DNA of 64,000 nucleotides from Pseudisothecium myosuroides (GCA_951799445.1 OX637287.1:42313724-42377723); one strand, 5' to 3'; counted from the first letter of the stretch, positions 1 to 12,139 are shown. Notes: generated from the sequence alone by a model not told the origin. Made by a program: numbers and translations.

Positions 1-696
1 ACGCTATTGATATTCATTGTTTTCGCACTGATTCAATGCGTAAAAATACATTGAGTTAGTGTGATTATGGTACGAACCCATGAAACAACGATAACCGTAC
101 GATAATTGTTGCCAAATTGTAGGGTCTAAACTTTGTGATGTAGATGACCAAGCAACGTCGACAAATTGCTTCACCCTCTATGCATCCAACACCTTCTTGA
201 TGTCGTGTTTTGCACATTTTTTGATCTCAATCAATACTGAATGTTTTGTGTCTCAAGTCTTTATTAACCAAAAAGAAAGGACAATTCAAAAGTCCCAATT
301 TGTAAAACAGAACATGTGAGTCCTTGATATAGAATACATCTTTGTGTTGACCAACATAAAACCTTGTACAGTCACAGGCTCACTAACCCTCATCCATAGT
401 AGTATAAGTGCCTTTCTAAAACTTCCATTTAAAACGTGGCAGCATGTACTCTATTAGGAATTTTTCCACATTTTCAGCTGATTCTTTCGCAAGTACAAGA
501 TGTAGATCTGATCTGGGTACATACATTATAGGATTGTCTAGCTATTTGGAATCAAGGTTGTCTTCCCTGACATCGCGACAACTAGACGTCATACAACGTC
601 CAATAGAGCCCTCAAGATTTCTACTTGACCAAATGTCTAGTTGTCTTTAAAATAAATAATTAGAAATTTACGATTTTGACATATTAATGTTTCATG
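1..696. other. No gene recognised
   Basis: AT-rich DNA with only short chance open frames. No splice-supported coding sequence, RNA gene or repeat end could be supported here. Confidence 0.5.
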
Positions 697-1060
697 TTAA
701 CCCTTAAGGGACCAACATGCGTTTTTTGGTTGTATAGAAATTTTGGGCACGTATGTGTGACTAGAGATTTTCATATTTTAAGCTGAAATTTTAACAGAAG
801 GTGGGCACGAGGAATATCTTTCATATAAACAAAATTTCATCACATTTGGAAATAGGAGTCAAAAGTTATGGCCAAATATGTTACTTTTTTTTCGTAACTG
901 GGCAATCTAGGCAGATCAGAAAAAATCACTTTTTTCAAAAATAAAAATTTGAAATTGATTTTTAGAATTTTATGTACGTAAAAAAGCTTTGAATCAATCC
1001 ATTTCAACCAATGAGTCAAAAATTATGAGGGTTTTTAGTTTGCGGATAGTTATGGATTCT

Positions 1061-2848
1061 CTCGGGGAGGTCACTTTCCTTTATGTTTTGTAACCACGTG
1101 CGTTAACCATATATTTGTTTGGGGGCTATTTACCTAATAATTATGATTTTAAGGGACCTTTTTAGTAGAAAAAAAGCTACTTGATCTTAATTTTAAGCAC
1201 CCTATAGGTAATTATAAATGAAAATCTAGCTTAATTCTTGGCACGCTATAGTACTTATAAACTTTAGGAAATTTTTTTTGTTTGATAATGAAGGATTTTA
1301 GGATGAATGTTTGTCGTGAAAACATGCTACTTACATTAAAAATTAGGATCAAACTCAAAAGCAACATGAAACAATCAATAATTGATTTACTTATTTAATC
1401 CATAACTTCCTAAACAACCAAAATGTGGTCACTTTGGTTTTTGAAGTGTTTTTCCTATTATTAAAAATAATTAGATGAAGTTGCACTTGAAGTGATGCTT
1501 TGAAGAATCAAGTTGGCTATCTTTGTATGCAATTAGATTTACATATCAAGCTATTGTGGATTTTTTTTTAAATCCCAAAGCATAGGTGGTTGGGTGCTTG
1601 GACAAAAAGTCAAGAGGTTGGGAGGATTTGACCAATGAAAGAGTAGCATATGAATGGATAAGCCTAGATTGTAGATAGTGTTTTGATCCTAACTTGAAAT
1701 ACACATTTTTTATACAATTTTCACTCTTTTAATAATTTATTTTTTTCCACATTATGTCTTTTGGACTTCCCTTTTGATCAATCATTTCCTATTGTTGGAA
1801 TTCTCATCACATTCTATCTAATTGACATTTCATATTACACTCACTAAAATATTTAATTTGAAGATGTTGGTGTGTCAAGGTCATTATCTTACATTTTATA
1901 GGCCCAAAAATTAAAAAATTTGTTATTATAAACTTGCAACTTGTAAAACACTCCAATCTAAGTTATAACAAGTTGCCAATTTTCTATAATGTTTCACGTT
2001 ACTTGAAGGCAATTAAATTAGGAACTTTTAATAATATCTATGTCAACAATCAAATCTTTTTTTACATCTCATCATATGTATTGTATTAACCCTTTAGTAG
2101 TCAAGCAAGCACATTGTGATCACTTGTCACTATACTTTTAATTTTGAAAATTGAACCAAAATTCTATTTAACTCAAAAGTCATTCTCACTCATTAACTTT
2201 ACAATAATTATGTATGAGTCTATTACTCTTGATATAAATGATTGCAACAAAGAGGTGATGATATCAAAAATTGATGAATCTCTTTACTTTTAGTTTTGAA
2301 TTTTAACCAAAATTCTATTTAACTCTAAAAGCACACATCCTCAAAAATCTAATTTTTGGATGTGCATAATCCGGTTCAAATACACACTATGATCTTCCAA
2401 TTCCACCATTAAATGATTTGACAAAATACCCCCATTCCAATTGAGAATACAATTGTATAGTTAATTTCTACTTTAATCCATTTTATTTTGTTGGAATCAA
2501 TCTTGATAGAAAAGTGTCTGAAATCTAAAGCATCTAGCTATAATATCCAAAGTGTTAAATGGTTAGAAATCTAATATTTCTCAATCCTCCATTAGAGAGA
2601 CTAGTGATTATATCCATTCTAAAATTAATTTTTTCTCTTCTCTGATTTTATTCACACTAATTTATATCTACTTTTTTTTAAATCACGAGATTTTTCAATA
2701 CCCTATTTTACAAATAATGATGTTTCAAGAATTAAATCCAAGCTAAAGTAGATCCAAATTATTTATAAATTTTTCCTCCAATGAATAAAATGCACCCTAT
2801 AGTTTAACTCACATGGTTTTCTACTTTTCACAGAGTGACCTCCTCGAG
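1061..2848. mobile_element. hAT-like non-autonomous DNA transposon nested in family A element
   Basis: The insert starts CTCGGGGAGGTCACT and ends AGTGACCTCCTCGAG, which are inverted repeats with one mismatch over 15 bp. An 8-bp direct repeat TGGATTCT flanks it at 1053-1060 and 2849-2856. Removing the insert and one repeat restores the family A sequence. An 8-bp target duplication with short inverted termini fits the hAT superfamily. There is no transposase frame in its 1.79 kb, so it is a deletion derivative or MITE-like copy. The superfamily call is inferred from duplication length. Confidence 0.75.
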
Positions 2849-2940
2849 TGGATTCTCTACTCTGAAATAAACTTTGAAGTTGTTTATTTAACTCAAATTT
2901 AATTTTTTTTAATTTTTAATTTTTATAGGATGTAGGTTGT

Positions 2941-3772
2941 TGTAGATAAATTAGTTGGATGTTTTTTTCAAACTTTTTGAGTGCTTATTTGGATTTTTGA
3001 TAGGCTATTTTTTGAGTTAGTGTTTTAATTTGGTGATTTTGAGTGTTATTTTACTAAGTTGGAATGTAGTGATGGGTCTAATTTTGAGGATGTCAAGTCC
3101 AATTTGGGTGGTTTTCCTTTGCGGTTAGTATTTCTAGTTGGGCGGTTTGTCAACTACCGTTCTGGTCCCTATTAGATCCTTCTTTCCGAATTTATTATGA
3201 CCCACGTGGAGAGAGAGAGCCAGTGCGAGTCCCAGCCGATTTGAGTCGTGTTATGTTTTCTTTTTGTTGTATGTGTGTCCAAGGTTGGACAAGTGTGTGT
3301 TAGTTTTGGTGTGATGATATGTGAATGTGAGAGGTGGAAGTTATAAATTGGTGAGAACAATATGAGTGCTATGTAGTGGAAGTTGGGAGTGAGCTTGTGT
3401 CAAATGGGAAAATCTAATAAGATGTTTAACGGTGATTTATTCACCAATTTGGTTAATATGATGTGACTTTGAGCCAAATTGAGTGGTATGTATGTGTATG
3501 TGTTCTTGGTGAGCTGTGATAATTGAATGTGTTAATTGGAAATTTGGATTGAAAATTGTGAATTGTGTATAAACTTGGTGTGGAGTGTCGTTGTAATTTG
3601 AGTGATTGCTAACTCTTTCAAATTGGGTCATTGTCTTCTATTTTTGGATTGTATTATCTATTTTAGGAATAAGTCCCGTTAGCATTTATTTCCTACTTGA
3701 TCGTCTCCCTTGGAACGAACTTATTATACTAATAGGATAATTTCCATATTGGTCATTAATCCTTCTTCAACA
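2941..3772. mobile_element. Solo LTR of an LTR retrotransposon
   Basis: An 832-bp insertion begins TGTAGATAAATTAG and ends CCTTCTTCAACA (TG...CA ends). A 5-bp target duplication GTTGT lies at 2936-2940 and 3773-3777. Family A sequence is continuous across it. No primer site, polypurine tract or coding sequence is present, so recombination between two LTRs probably removed the body. It does not match the 216-bp copia LTRs or any sequence I see near the gypsy gag at the window end. Confidence 0.72.
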
Positions 3773-4389
3773 GTTGTTTATTACAACATTACAACCATTT
3801 TTCAATTCCATAATTAAATTCTTAACAATTTAGTATTTTGGATCATTCTCTACTTCTTTCTACTTACTATTTTTTTATATATGTTGTACAATTCCAAATG
3901 ATTTGAAATTTTTTAAACATGTAGCCAACTTGTTTAGAAAAAATAATTCAAAGAAACACCACCATTTTGGACATTTTTTCATACAAATGTGACCTTGTGA
4001 GGTGTAGCTGCCCTGTTTTTCGCAGGGACAAAAAAAAAAATTTTGCCAATTCAAATGCTAATATCTTCCAATCCGCATGGTGGAAAATTCTGAAATTTTT
4101 TCCACATCTTCTAAACCTAGTTTACTATAAGATCCTACGGCTCCATGTGTCAAAAATTGTTTTTTTCAAAAATTTGGTACTTGTACTAAAAATGGCAGTT
4201 TTTGAATGTTTTTGGTGAAAACATAGTCATGGAACTTTAGGGGTTAATGAAGTGCCTCAATTTCATGAATACATATTACATTCTAATTTTTGATTCATAG
4301 TTATAGTGAGATTTCAAAAAAATTCAGCTGTTGAAGATGTAATTACATGACGAAGTTGGACGCCCGTCCAACACTTTGTCCTATACGAC

Positions 4390-5010
4390 ATACGACGTCA
4401 AACGTCCAACATGACCCCTAAACCCAAAAACGTGTCAGACAAGACAACCCTGTTTGGAATTGATTGGTCACCCCCCTTGCATACATCATCATTACCATGC
4501 CAAGTAGAGAGAATTCGGGTCTAAATGGCAAGGTTTCTATCTTTGGGAACTCTAATCCTATGTTGCTCTCTTACTTAGGTTTTTCATATTCACTCCAAGA
4601 CATATATGTCCTCCTTTTGCACATTCCAAACATATTATTTCAATGAAAAATTAAAATAATTAAAATAGAATAAAGTAGACTCACTACTTGAAAAATTTCT
4701 ACTAGATCCCATATGTAATATGCCCTCCCTTTCTTTGTATTGAGTGCCTTAGCTATTGCATTTCCAAGAATTAAGTGAAATTTCCCGATGCCTAGCCTGC
4801 TCTTTCTTGCAAAACTTGAACTAATTAAATTACTTATAACTTTTGGACCCTACGTCCGCTTTTCGTGAAAACAATATCCCCATAAAGTTCTTGGAAATCC
4901 ACATCTTTTTAAAAAAAAAATACAAAAATTAGATCAAAGATTGGCATTATGGGGACCTATTTGAAACTCCATTTTTCTCTCGAGAAGATACTTGGGCATT
5001 TAGGGGTTAA
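4390..5010 (+). mobile_element. TTAA element, family C, right part
   Basis: The right end GGGCATTTAGGGGTTAA lies at 4994-5010. The body matches the right half of the more complete family C copy at 33047-34177. The left end is missing or too diverged to place. Confidence 0.6.
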
Positions 5011-5038
5011 TTTGGTTTTGTTGAGTCCTATATAGATC

Positions 5039-5040
<2 letters not shown>

Positions 5041-5091
<51 letters not shown>
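5041..5091. repeat. (AT)n microsatellite
   Basis: About 25 uninterrupted AT units. The homologous site in the other copy of this block, near 34200, lacks the array, so it expanded after the duplication. Confidence 0.95.
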
Positions 5092-5095
<4 letters not shown>

Positions 5096-7042
5096 CCTAT
5101 GAATGCCACCTATGCCAAAAAATGTCGTTTGGATGACTTTAGAATAGTATATGCATTGATTACAAAGCATTTTTCATCCAATTCTTGTTTTAAAAATTGC
5201 TTGAACAAAGATGCTTTGGATGGATGTTGGAAATTGCCTCATTCAAGAATTTATGACCTTTCTACATAAGATGCAATAAAAACAAATCAAAAATATATAC
5301 TACTCTAGTTTATAAAAAATACTTGTTGCTCCTTGTTCTAAATCTAAATTTTTTCCATAAAAGAAATGTTTTAAAATTTGAGACCATCTAATGAAATAAA
5401 GTTCATATACTCTAGTTTCTATTCTAATTTGAAAATTAACAAATTCCTAAAATAAAATATTTTATTTCAATTTGAACTTCGGATATACTTTCAATTTCTA
5501 TTGAATTCAATTTATAAAATTATATAAAAGATTTGTTTACATTATGATTTTCTTCACTATAATGTACACCTATGGTAAAAAAAATTGAGATTTTTTGAGA
5601 TAATTTTCTTTTTGATATGATTTTTATTCACTTGTAATTTTATTTTTGAAAAATATAAATAATGCAATTGTTAAATGAGTGCATTTAGAGGAAGGAATTT
5701 GATCAACAATTCTATGGTTATAGAAAGGCATGTAAAGGTTAATTGAAGGTCTTACAACAAGTTGATTTTGAATGACATTTTTGAAACTACATACTACACA
5801 AAGAATAAGATCATGTTGCTAAACTTGAATTCTTGAATCCCGCTAAACTTGAATTTTGAGCCTCAAATCATTAGAAGAAAACCTTGTTGCAGTCAATACA
5901 ATCTAAATAATGTTTTTGGTTACAAAAAACAAAAAAACATCATCTAGATGACTAGATTGTATTGACTACAAAAAGATTATCTTCTATTTAGTGAATGTTT
6001 TTCTGTCACGTACTAAATTTTTTGGAATAATTTTATACTAAATGAGCTATAAGAGAATTTTCTTAGCTAATTTCATTCACCTTGGAAGGACTCTAAGGCC
6101 AAAATGTGGTTAGTGAACAATGCACCTTTTGGTTTAAAAATTGGACCATTTTTGGCAAAGTACTGTGGTGATATGGCTTGTCCTTCTATGGTTAATCCTA
6201 AAAACGACGGGTTGATCACCATGAAAATCATCTGTTTTAAGACCATGTGACTTACTTGCTTAAAAAAATCCAAAAGCACTCATTGGAGGTCAAACTATAG
6301 GAAGCAATCCATTCCTAATCACTCCACATTCTCGCTATGTAGATTGTTCACTTTTAAAATTCCAAAGATGAACATCTACTCTTCAGGATTCTCTATCATC
6401 CATTGGCCACCCTTTGGCCTTCGTGTCCCTACACAAGGCTAAAAGGGCTTTGGGGTCAACCAACCAATTTGACATGACAAAATATCAAAATGAGCCAAAA
6501 ATGTACCCAATATAGTAAACTTTAACAAATTAATGAACAAAATCCAACATATTCTAATAAAAAAAAGCCTATCAAATGCTGAAAGCTACAGCTATTTGCT
6601 AATTTTGAGACACTGTACGGTACAAAGTGACTGATTTCAAACACATCTCCACTTTTAGCATCTTCAACACAATTCATCAATCCTTGAGAAGAAGAATAGG
6701 AAATGATGAAATTTGCATAAGGAATGCACTAGAGCTCATCCTCTAACTGGTCAAGAGAATAGACCAAGAGAATAGGCATGAGTAAAAGTAGATAGAGATG
6801 AAGTTAGGTTCCAGCAAGTTTGCTGAAATCGATTGTCTTTACCTAATTGCTAAGATCCTTTTACTTCGTGATAGCAATTGAATTATCAAGCAATTTAGCT
6901 ATCAATTCAAGTAAAACTTCGAACGACATTCATTCTGCTACCACAATCCAAACACCAAATTCAAATGGACCATAGTTCACTTGAATCTTCATCTTCTCAA
7001 ATTTGATTCCACAAAGTGCCGATTGAAGGAAGCCTACCATAC

Positions 7043-9439
7043 TTAGCTGCTGGGGACAAGAACGAGAGTATGATCAAAGCCGCAAGCAGCGTCGACATAA
7101 CTCCGGAGTCTCTCCAGTGGAAAGGGAGAAGGCTCATCAGCCGGGATGCCTAATCCCAAGCGACCGTTCTTGCCACTCCCCCACACCCACACTTGTCCTT
7201 CGGATGTGAGAACCACAGAATGCGCACGCCCACCAGCAACAGCCACCACCTCTGCTGCTTGAAACTCCTCGTCTCCAAAGCACTCTGGCAAAGCACTCCC
7301 CTGCTGCCAGCCCCAGGAGTACACCCGACCTGGCGCAACCACAGCTAACGACTGACCCAGGCCTGCACCAAGCTGGAGGACTCGTTCCTTGGAGAGAGGC
7401 CCTTGCACACGCTCAACGCAACTCTCAACTGTGGTGAAAATCGCGGCCGGCCTTCCGAGTTGTCCCAGGCTACTGTCACCAAAACTCAACAGCTCCCCTT
7501 GCTCTGATCCATGGAGGACTCAATTGTAAATATCGTTGATAAAACTACAAGCATTTCATGAGGATGCATTTCATGGAAAAAGGAGATGCGGATAGCAGTG
7601 TAGAAGTGCAGTGCAGTAGAATAGAGAAAGATGAAACATGACGCTCTACTGCAGTAGCATTACCATTTAATGTCAAAGAATGGTCCATCCCGCAACTGAT
7701 TTCTGTCGCATGATAAGATCGAAGTGAGTCCACACGAACTGGTTCCCAAGCCAGAACCGGGCTCTCCTTTTCCATATCCACTAGAACCTGCCGGTAAGCA
7801 ACATCCTCAACGGCTTCCCAGTATCACGATCACAGCTGACTTCCTTGGACGGGGTTTCATAGGGCTGGAACCCGAGGCGGCCTTCTGCTGCATAATTCCA
7901 GCTGTAAACATGGCCGTCGGCTGTGAGTGCGAGAGCATGGCCCCAACCCAACGCTACCTGACAAGCGCAAAACTCAACCTGGTCAATCATCTTCAGGCTG
8001 AAAACTCAACAACATAATATTCTATACCTAGAGGGGTCGAACCCATTCTACTGCAAAATGGTGGAAATCCTATCAACACCTATATTCTATCAACTCAATT
8101 ATATGTTGTGAATGAGCAATCATGGTCATAAAATGTTTCGAAGTGACCACACGCATAACAAACTTGAAGAACTGCCTCAAACCCTTGGAAAGGAATCCAG
8201 GTTCTTTGGTGCTCATCCCATGTGAGAGGCACCAAGACGTCACCATATTCTACCAAAAGCGTCACGCATGCTCTTAACCATGAATCCCAGAATTTTTGAG
8301 ACTTGATTTGGTTGCTATCTACAACGGAAAAGGGTGAATTCTCACAGCTTTTAAAAGAATGTTATGAAGAACATCAAGGATTGAATACAAACCAAGAAGA
8401 AAATGCAAGACTGTGAAGGGCAGCAGTACCTAGTCACCTGCACCACTTGTTTGCCTGAGAGGGCCTCCACTCGCTGTGGGACTGCAGCCTGCGTGATGCC
8501 AGGTCCCAAGCCAAGCTGGCCACGCTTGGACTTGCCCCATGCCCACAGGGATCCATCTTTCGCAACCGCCATGGAAACTACCCCCGAGCCTCTCGCAGAT
8601 GTCACTTCCACGCTCTCCAAACCTCGCACTCTTTGCGGGAGATGCCATTTCTCTCTGCAAATGGCACTTGTCAGACTCTTTGCAGGAAAGAACATAGTCA
8701 CGACTTTGCACCATGGGACGTGAAATCAAGCTTCTGAGGGACAAGAGTGGAATTTAGGACCCTGATCCGGCTCATACATCACAGAACTCTACTTGCTCCG
8801 CTCTGTACAGTTTATGATTCATGGCGGTCTTCGAAGATCATCTGCAGGGGTCTTCAAGGCATACGGCTTGGAGGAAGAAATCCTATAGCATACCATGTTT
8901 CTTTCTCTGAGTCCTCCAAAAGACAAACTAGACAGCTTGTGATTGTGAAGTCTACCTGGAGTTTAGGGTTTCGTCTCGCTCACCGAGCTGCCCTTCCGAG
9001 TTTCGGCCCCAAGCCCAGAGCTCGCCAGTGCGTGACACCGCCATGGAATGGTAATGTCCTGCGCCCACGCTTGCGATGTCTTCTGGCAAAGCCGCCACCT
9101 CCTCAGGCTCATACGCATCTCCGCCGAAGTAGTCTGTGTGTCCAAGCGCTCCGTGGCTTCCATCTCCGAAACTGAGCACCTTCGCATCCCTGGCCAGAGT
9201 GGTTGTCAATGGTCGCCCAAATTGCATCAATCTACCTGGGGACACACCAACCACCTGCACTATCAATTCAACATGTACGTTTAGAGATCGTTGAAGAGCA
9301 TCATCCTTCAACGTGCGTCAAATTGCTACAAAATGCAAACTCTGTGACCTACTCTGAATTACCTCGGCGTAATGCAGTCCTGAAGTAGTGTACGTAAGAG
9401 ATGGAAGCTCGCATGGAGCCCTCGATTAGCACCCATCAT
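7043..9439 (-). pseudogene. RCC1-family gene, copy 1, frameshifted
   Basis: Five exons correspond to the intact copy at 17522-19905: exon 1 9363-9439, exon 2 8956-9235, exon 3 8438-8654, exon 4 7664-7978, exon 5 7043-7503. Splice dinucleotides are kept. Exon 1 is 77 nt instead of 73, which throws the downstream phase off. Exon 4 has a 1-nt deletion near 7820 (TTCCCAG versus TTCACCAG) plus an in-frame 3-nt deletion, and exon 5 lacks 3 nt. The blades still read as RCC1 repeats (LWAWGRNSEGQLG, LWAWGKSKRGQLG, VWVWGSGKNGRLG). It cannot encode the full protein without alternative starts or splicing. The two indels are seen directly; loss of function is inferred. Confidence 0.85.
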
Positions 9440-9924
9440 AGCTGAGGCCCAGGTGAAGATTCAGATTGTTTAGTGATCAGTGGAACAACATTTTGCCTCC
9501 TTCTTCTCCAGAAAGCCAAACAAATCCCTGAATGTACCTCACCAGGAATATATCAATGGCAGTGTCCTCCTGGAAAGTCCTAAACCCTGCAAACCCTGCA
9601 TTCCCAGTTGAAGCTTCAAGTTGAATGTGCCTCGCTATGATCTTTCAATCGATACGAGATTGCCATGCAATACAGGGACAGAGCGTGGAGTCGCAATGCA
9701 AGTCTACAGCGTCTCGAAACCAATTCCAGTGACTTGAAATTCAGAGTCTTCAATCACCAGTTCTTCACGATGATCCCACTTGCTTGAGAGTCGTCTAGAA
9801 TTTCTACAATAACATATTTAACCCATAACGTCTGCATCATCTCATAAAGCAATATACTTATACGCGAAATAACCATTGCAAGTCCAGAGATCGTATAGTC
9901 CGATCTGTACCTCCAAATTGGCAT

Positions 9925-10245
9925 TCATAAGACAAATTGCCAAAGTCACCCCTGTTCGGAATGGACACCCTGGTTCGGAATTGGCGTTCAAAAGACTAAT
10001 TGACATAGTCACCCCGGCTCGGTACTTGACACCCCGGTTCGGAATTGGCTCACACGACAAATTGACATAGTCACCCCGGTTCGGAATTGGCACTCCGATT
10101 TCCAATTGACATAGTCACCTTGGCTTGGCATTGACACCCCGGTTCGGAATTGGCATTCACACAACAAATTGACATACTCACCTTGGTTCGGCACTGTCAC
10201 TCCGGTTCGGAATGATTCTCCGATTCGACATTGTCACTCCGATTT
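9925..10245. repeat. Degenerate tandem array upstream of RCC1 copy 1
   Basis: Units contain GACATAGTCACCCCGG and GGTTCGGAATTGGC alternating with spacers. At least five GTTCGGAAT cores occur. It sits at the position where copy 2 has a different CG-rich array (19985-20190) and the third copy has two CCGATTGGGTAT units (about 28915-28945). Confidence 0.8.
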
Positions 10246-10256
10246 GGCAACTTTCA

Positions 10257-10330
10257 ATGCAGTGGATGATGTTGCACTCTCTGAGGCCAACCCACAAATT
10301 TTTTGTGGGATCATCAATTTTGATCCATAA
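10257..10330. promoter_or_regulatory. Conserved block with hairpin, RCC1 5' flank
   Basis: The block GTGGATGATGTTGCACTCT followed by GAGGCCAACCCACA and TGTGGG occurs three times (here, 20189 and 28956), always beyond the 5' end of an RCC1 copy. CCCACA/TGTGGG forms a 6-bp stem around an AT-rich loop. It could be a promoter element, part of an untranslated exon, or the edge of a repeat; the sequence does not decide. Confidence 0.4.
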
Positions 10331-11087
10331 ACTTTCAGAATTTTTTTCATGTTTTAGCCTACAGAAACTGTATTTTAGGACTTTTTTCAGTTACTTTTTG
10401 CCTATTACTTTGTTGTTTCTATAATACAAAAATCCACCATTGGATGAAAAAGGCCTTTTTGAATTTTTGGTGAATTTATTGATGTTTTTAGATGTTTTAT
10501 TCTTTTAGAAGGGACTATAGTAATGCAAGGTCTATAAGTTTTTGACAAACTTGATTTAAGTTTTCATTTTTGTTATATTACTTTCCAAATCTAGCATTTA
10601 CATCAAACTAAAAGATGCAAACTAAATTCAACATTTTCTAATCCTCATTGAAATTTGAAGTTGCAATACCTCTATAGGCATGCAGTTAAAGAAAAAGAAA
10701 CTTTCTACTTTGAGCTACTATAGAACCTCTTTTAGTGCACGGTGCCAGGAGTGTACATAAAGAGAGGTGTAATTATGGCTATCTAACTAATGTTGGCTTT
10801 AGCTAAATTATTTTTAGAAAAGTACTTCAAATTGAGCCCAAATGTAATTTAGCCCACCGATAATTGATACTTATACATTAAGAGAGGTTCTATTGTAGTA
10901 GATCTTACAAATGGTGAGAAATTTTAGTTTGGAATTTTTTGTACGTCTTTTGCATGAAGTTGATATTAAGATATTTTGGTAACACTTCTCATAGTTTAAT
11001 TTTATTTTTATTTTTTAAATCTTTATACAAAAGTGACTGTTTTCTATGTTTTGGGGCTCAAAATGTCAAAGGAATTTTAGGGGTTAA
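10331..11087. other. AT-rich DNA ending in a TTAA-element terminus
   Basis: No coding gene is seen. At 11068-11087 the sequence AATTTTAGGGGTTAA matches right ends of the TTAA elements and is preceded by GGGGCTCAAAATG, resembling the subterminal part of the copy ending at 25370. I could not place its left end. Confidence 0.45.
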
Positions 11088-11874
11088 ATGGTAATCACCT
11101 AGAATGTTTTGGAGAGGCTTCCAAACAATAATATTGGGTTCAAGTTACATGCTACAAAAAATATGTTAAGTACTACAACAAATGGTACTTTGATATGCAT
11201 TTTATAACTTCAAAGTTTAGTGTTAGAGGCTCATAGAGATGACCCTCACATACACTAGATCTTAAGGAAAATATCACATTGGAAATTCTCTTAAAAAAAC
11301 TATCCTAACTCCGTTCCAAAATGATCTTCCTATTGAACAAAATGTTTAAGATTAAGGCTAAAAGTAACGTTTTAAAAACCAATTTCACTCTATAAGAAGA
11401 GTTTGGTGCACTTCTACCATTCCAAAAAATTTGAATTTTGGAGCCCTCTTCAAAGTGTAGTTTTGGAATACTGAAAAACACAATTTTTTGGGCATTTTCA
11501 AAGAGCACCACTCGTCACTTAATTGTTGAGTGTGAGGTCTGAAGTCATTTTGTAGTATATGTTCAAAACCATGAGTGGCCCTTTGTTCCGCCTCCTAGAA
11601 CTTCATCTCCTTCAATTAGGCAATATTCAAAGAAATGTAAAAAAATAAGAATGAACATTGTTGACTGACCGCTTTCAAGTCATTTCATTTGTCTTTTGAT
11701 TGATGATTGCATGGATGAAGGGAACACTTTTACTTGAAGTTCTTTTGTTGGTCTTCAATAACAATTGAAAACCAAATCTAATCAATTTGCATCGTTACAA
11801 AGTGGAACACAAATATAATTTTGGAACAAAAAATTAAGGCCAACAAGAAGATGATTTTAGGGTGGATGCCATAT

Positions 11875-12124
11875 TTAACTACTTTTGGACTTTTGAAAGT
11901 CCAGAATTAATAATGGTCATCGGGAGATCCTACGATGGACATCAGGAGATATTCTAAAACATTGGGAGATCTCACGATGGTCATCAAGAGATAATCTAAA
12001 ACATTGGGAGATCAATACAAATACTGAGGGATTTATACAAACATTGGGAAATCTCACGATGTTATCATCCCAAGATCTTTGGATGTTTAGTCTTAAATTC
12101 ATTGAATAGTCCAAAAGTAGTTAA
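11875..12124. mobile_element. 250-bp TTAA MITE with perfect 13-bp inverted repeats
   Basis: The ends are TTAACTACTTTTGGACT and AGTCCAAAAGTAGTTAA, a perfect 13-bp inverted repeat just inside TTAA. The interior is three to four degenerate tandem units built on GGGAGATC and ACGATGGTCATC. It has no coding capacity. The terminal sequence is unlike the CCCCTAAAGG families, so it is a separate TTAA-flanked family. Confidence 0.75.
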
Positions 12125-12139
12125 ATGTGGTATGTGGAA

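Larger units (their letters stand above)
697..4247 (+). mobile_element. TTAA element, family A, with two nested insertions
   Basis: The left end is TTAACCCTTAAGGGACCA and the right end is ACTTTAGGGGTTAA. Outer segments 697-1060, about 2849-2940 and about 3773-4247 align in order with the uninterrupted family A copies at 14979-15908 (same orientation) and 23423-24355 (reverse). Subtracting the hAT-like insert and the solo LTR with their target duplications leaves about 918 bp, which matches the 930-933 bp of the intact copies. No transposase is encoded. Bounding TTAA and CCCTTAAGG-type ends are seen directly; a piggyBac-like mechanism is inferred. Confidence 0.8.
4390..6640. repeat. Duplicated block, copy 1 (partner about 33.6-36.46 kb plus 42.86-42.90 kb)
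   Basis: Long stretches match in order the DNA at about 33620-34960, 36240-36463 and 42859-42900. Shared landmarks include the GGGCATTTAGGGGTTAA end near 5010, the stretch after the AT microsatellite, and the block at 6400-6640 upstream of RCC1 copy 1. The partner copy carries a family A element (34979-36233) and the copia element that are absent here, so this copy gives approximate empty sites for both. No coding gene is seen. Confidence 0.75.
6640..10330. repeat. RCC1 locus duplication, copy 1 block
   Basis: Exons, introns and flanks align with 17090-20260. Both blocks run from a shared 3' flank, through the gene on the minus strand, to a conserved hairpin-bearing block (10257 here, 20189 there). 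The segment between exon 1 and that block differs: here it holds a 9.93-10.25 kb tandem array. Coding-strand GC is visibly higher than in the surrounding AT-rich DNA. Confidence 0.88.

Noticed and set aside
2087..2105. TTAACCCTTTAGTAGTC as a TTAA-element end
   Set aside because: It lies inside the hAT-like element and no matching inverted end was found at a sensible distance.
8403..9175. Plus-strand open frames of 106-142 codons across the RCC1 copies
   Set aside because: They are antisense shadows of RCC1 exons, with no splice or domain support; the same applies at 18888-19818.
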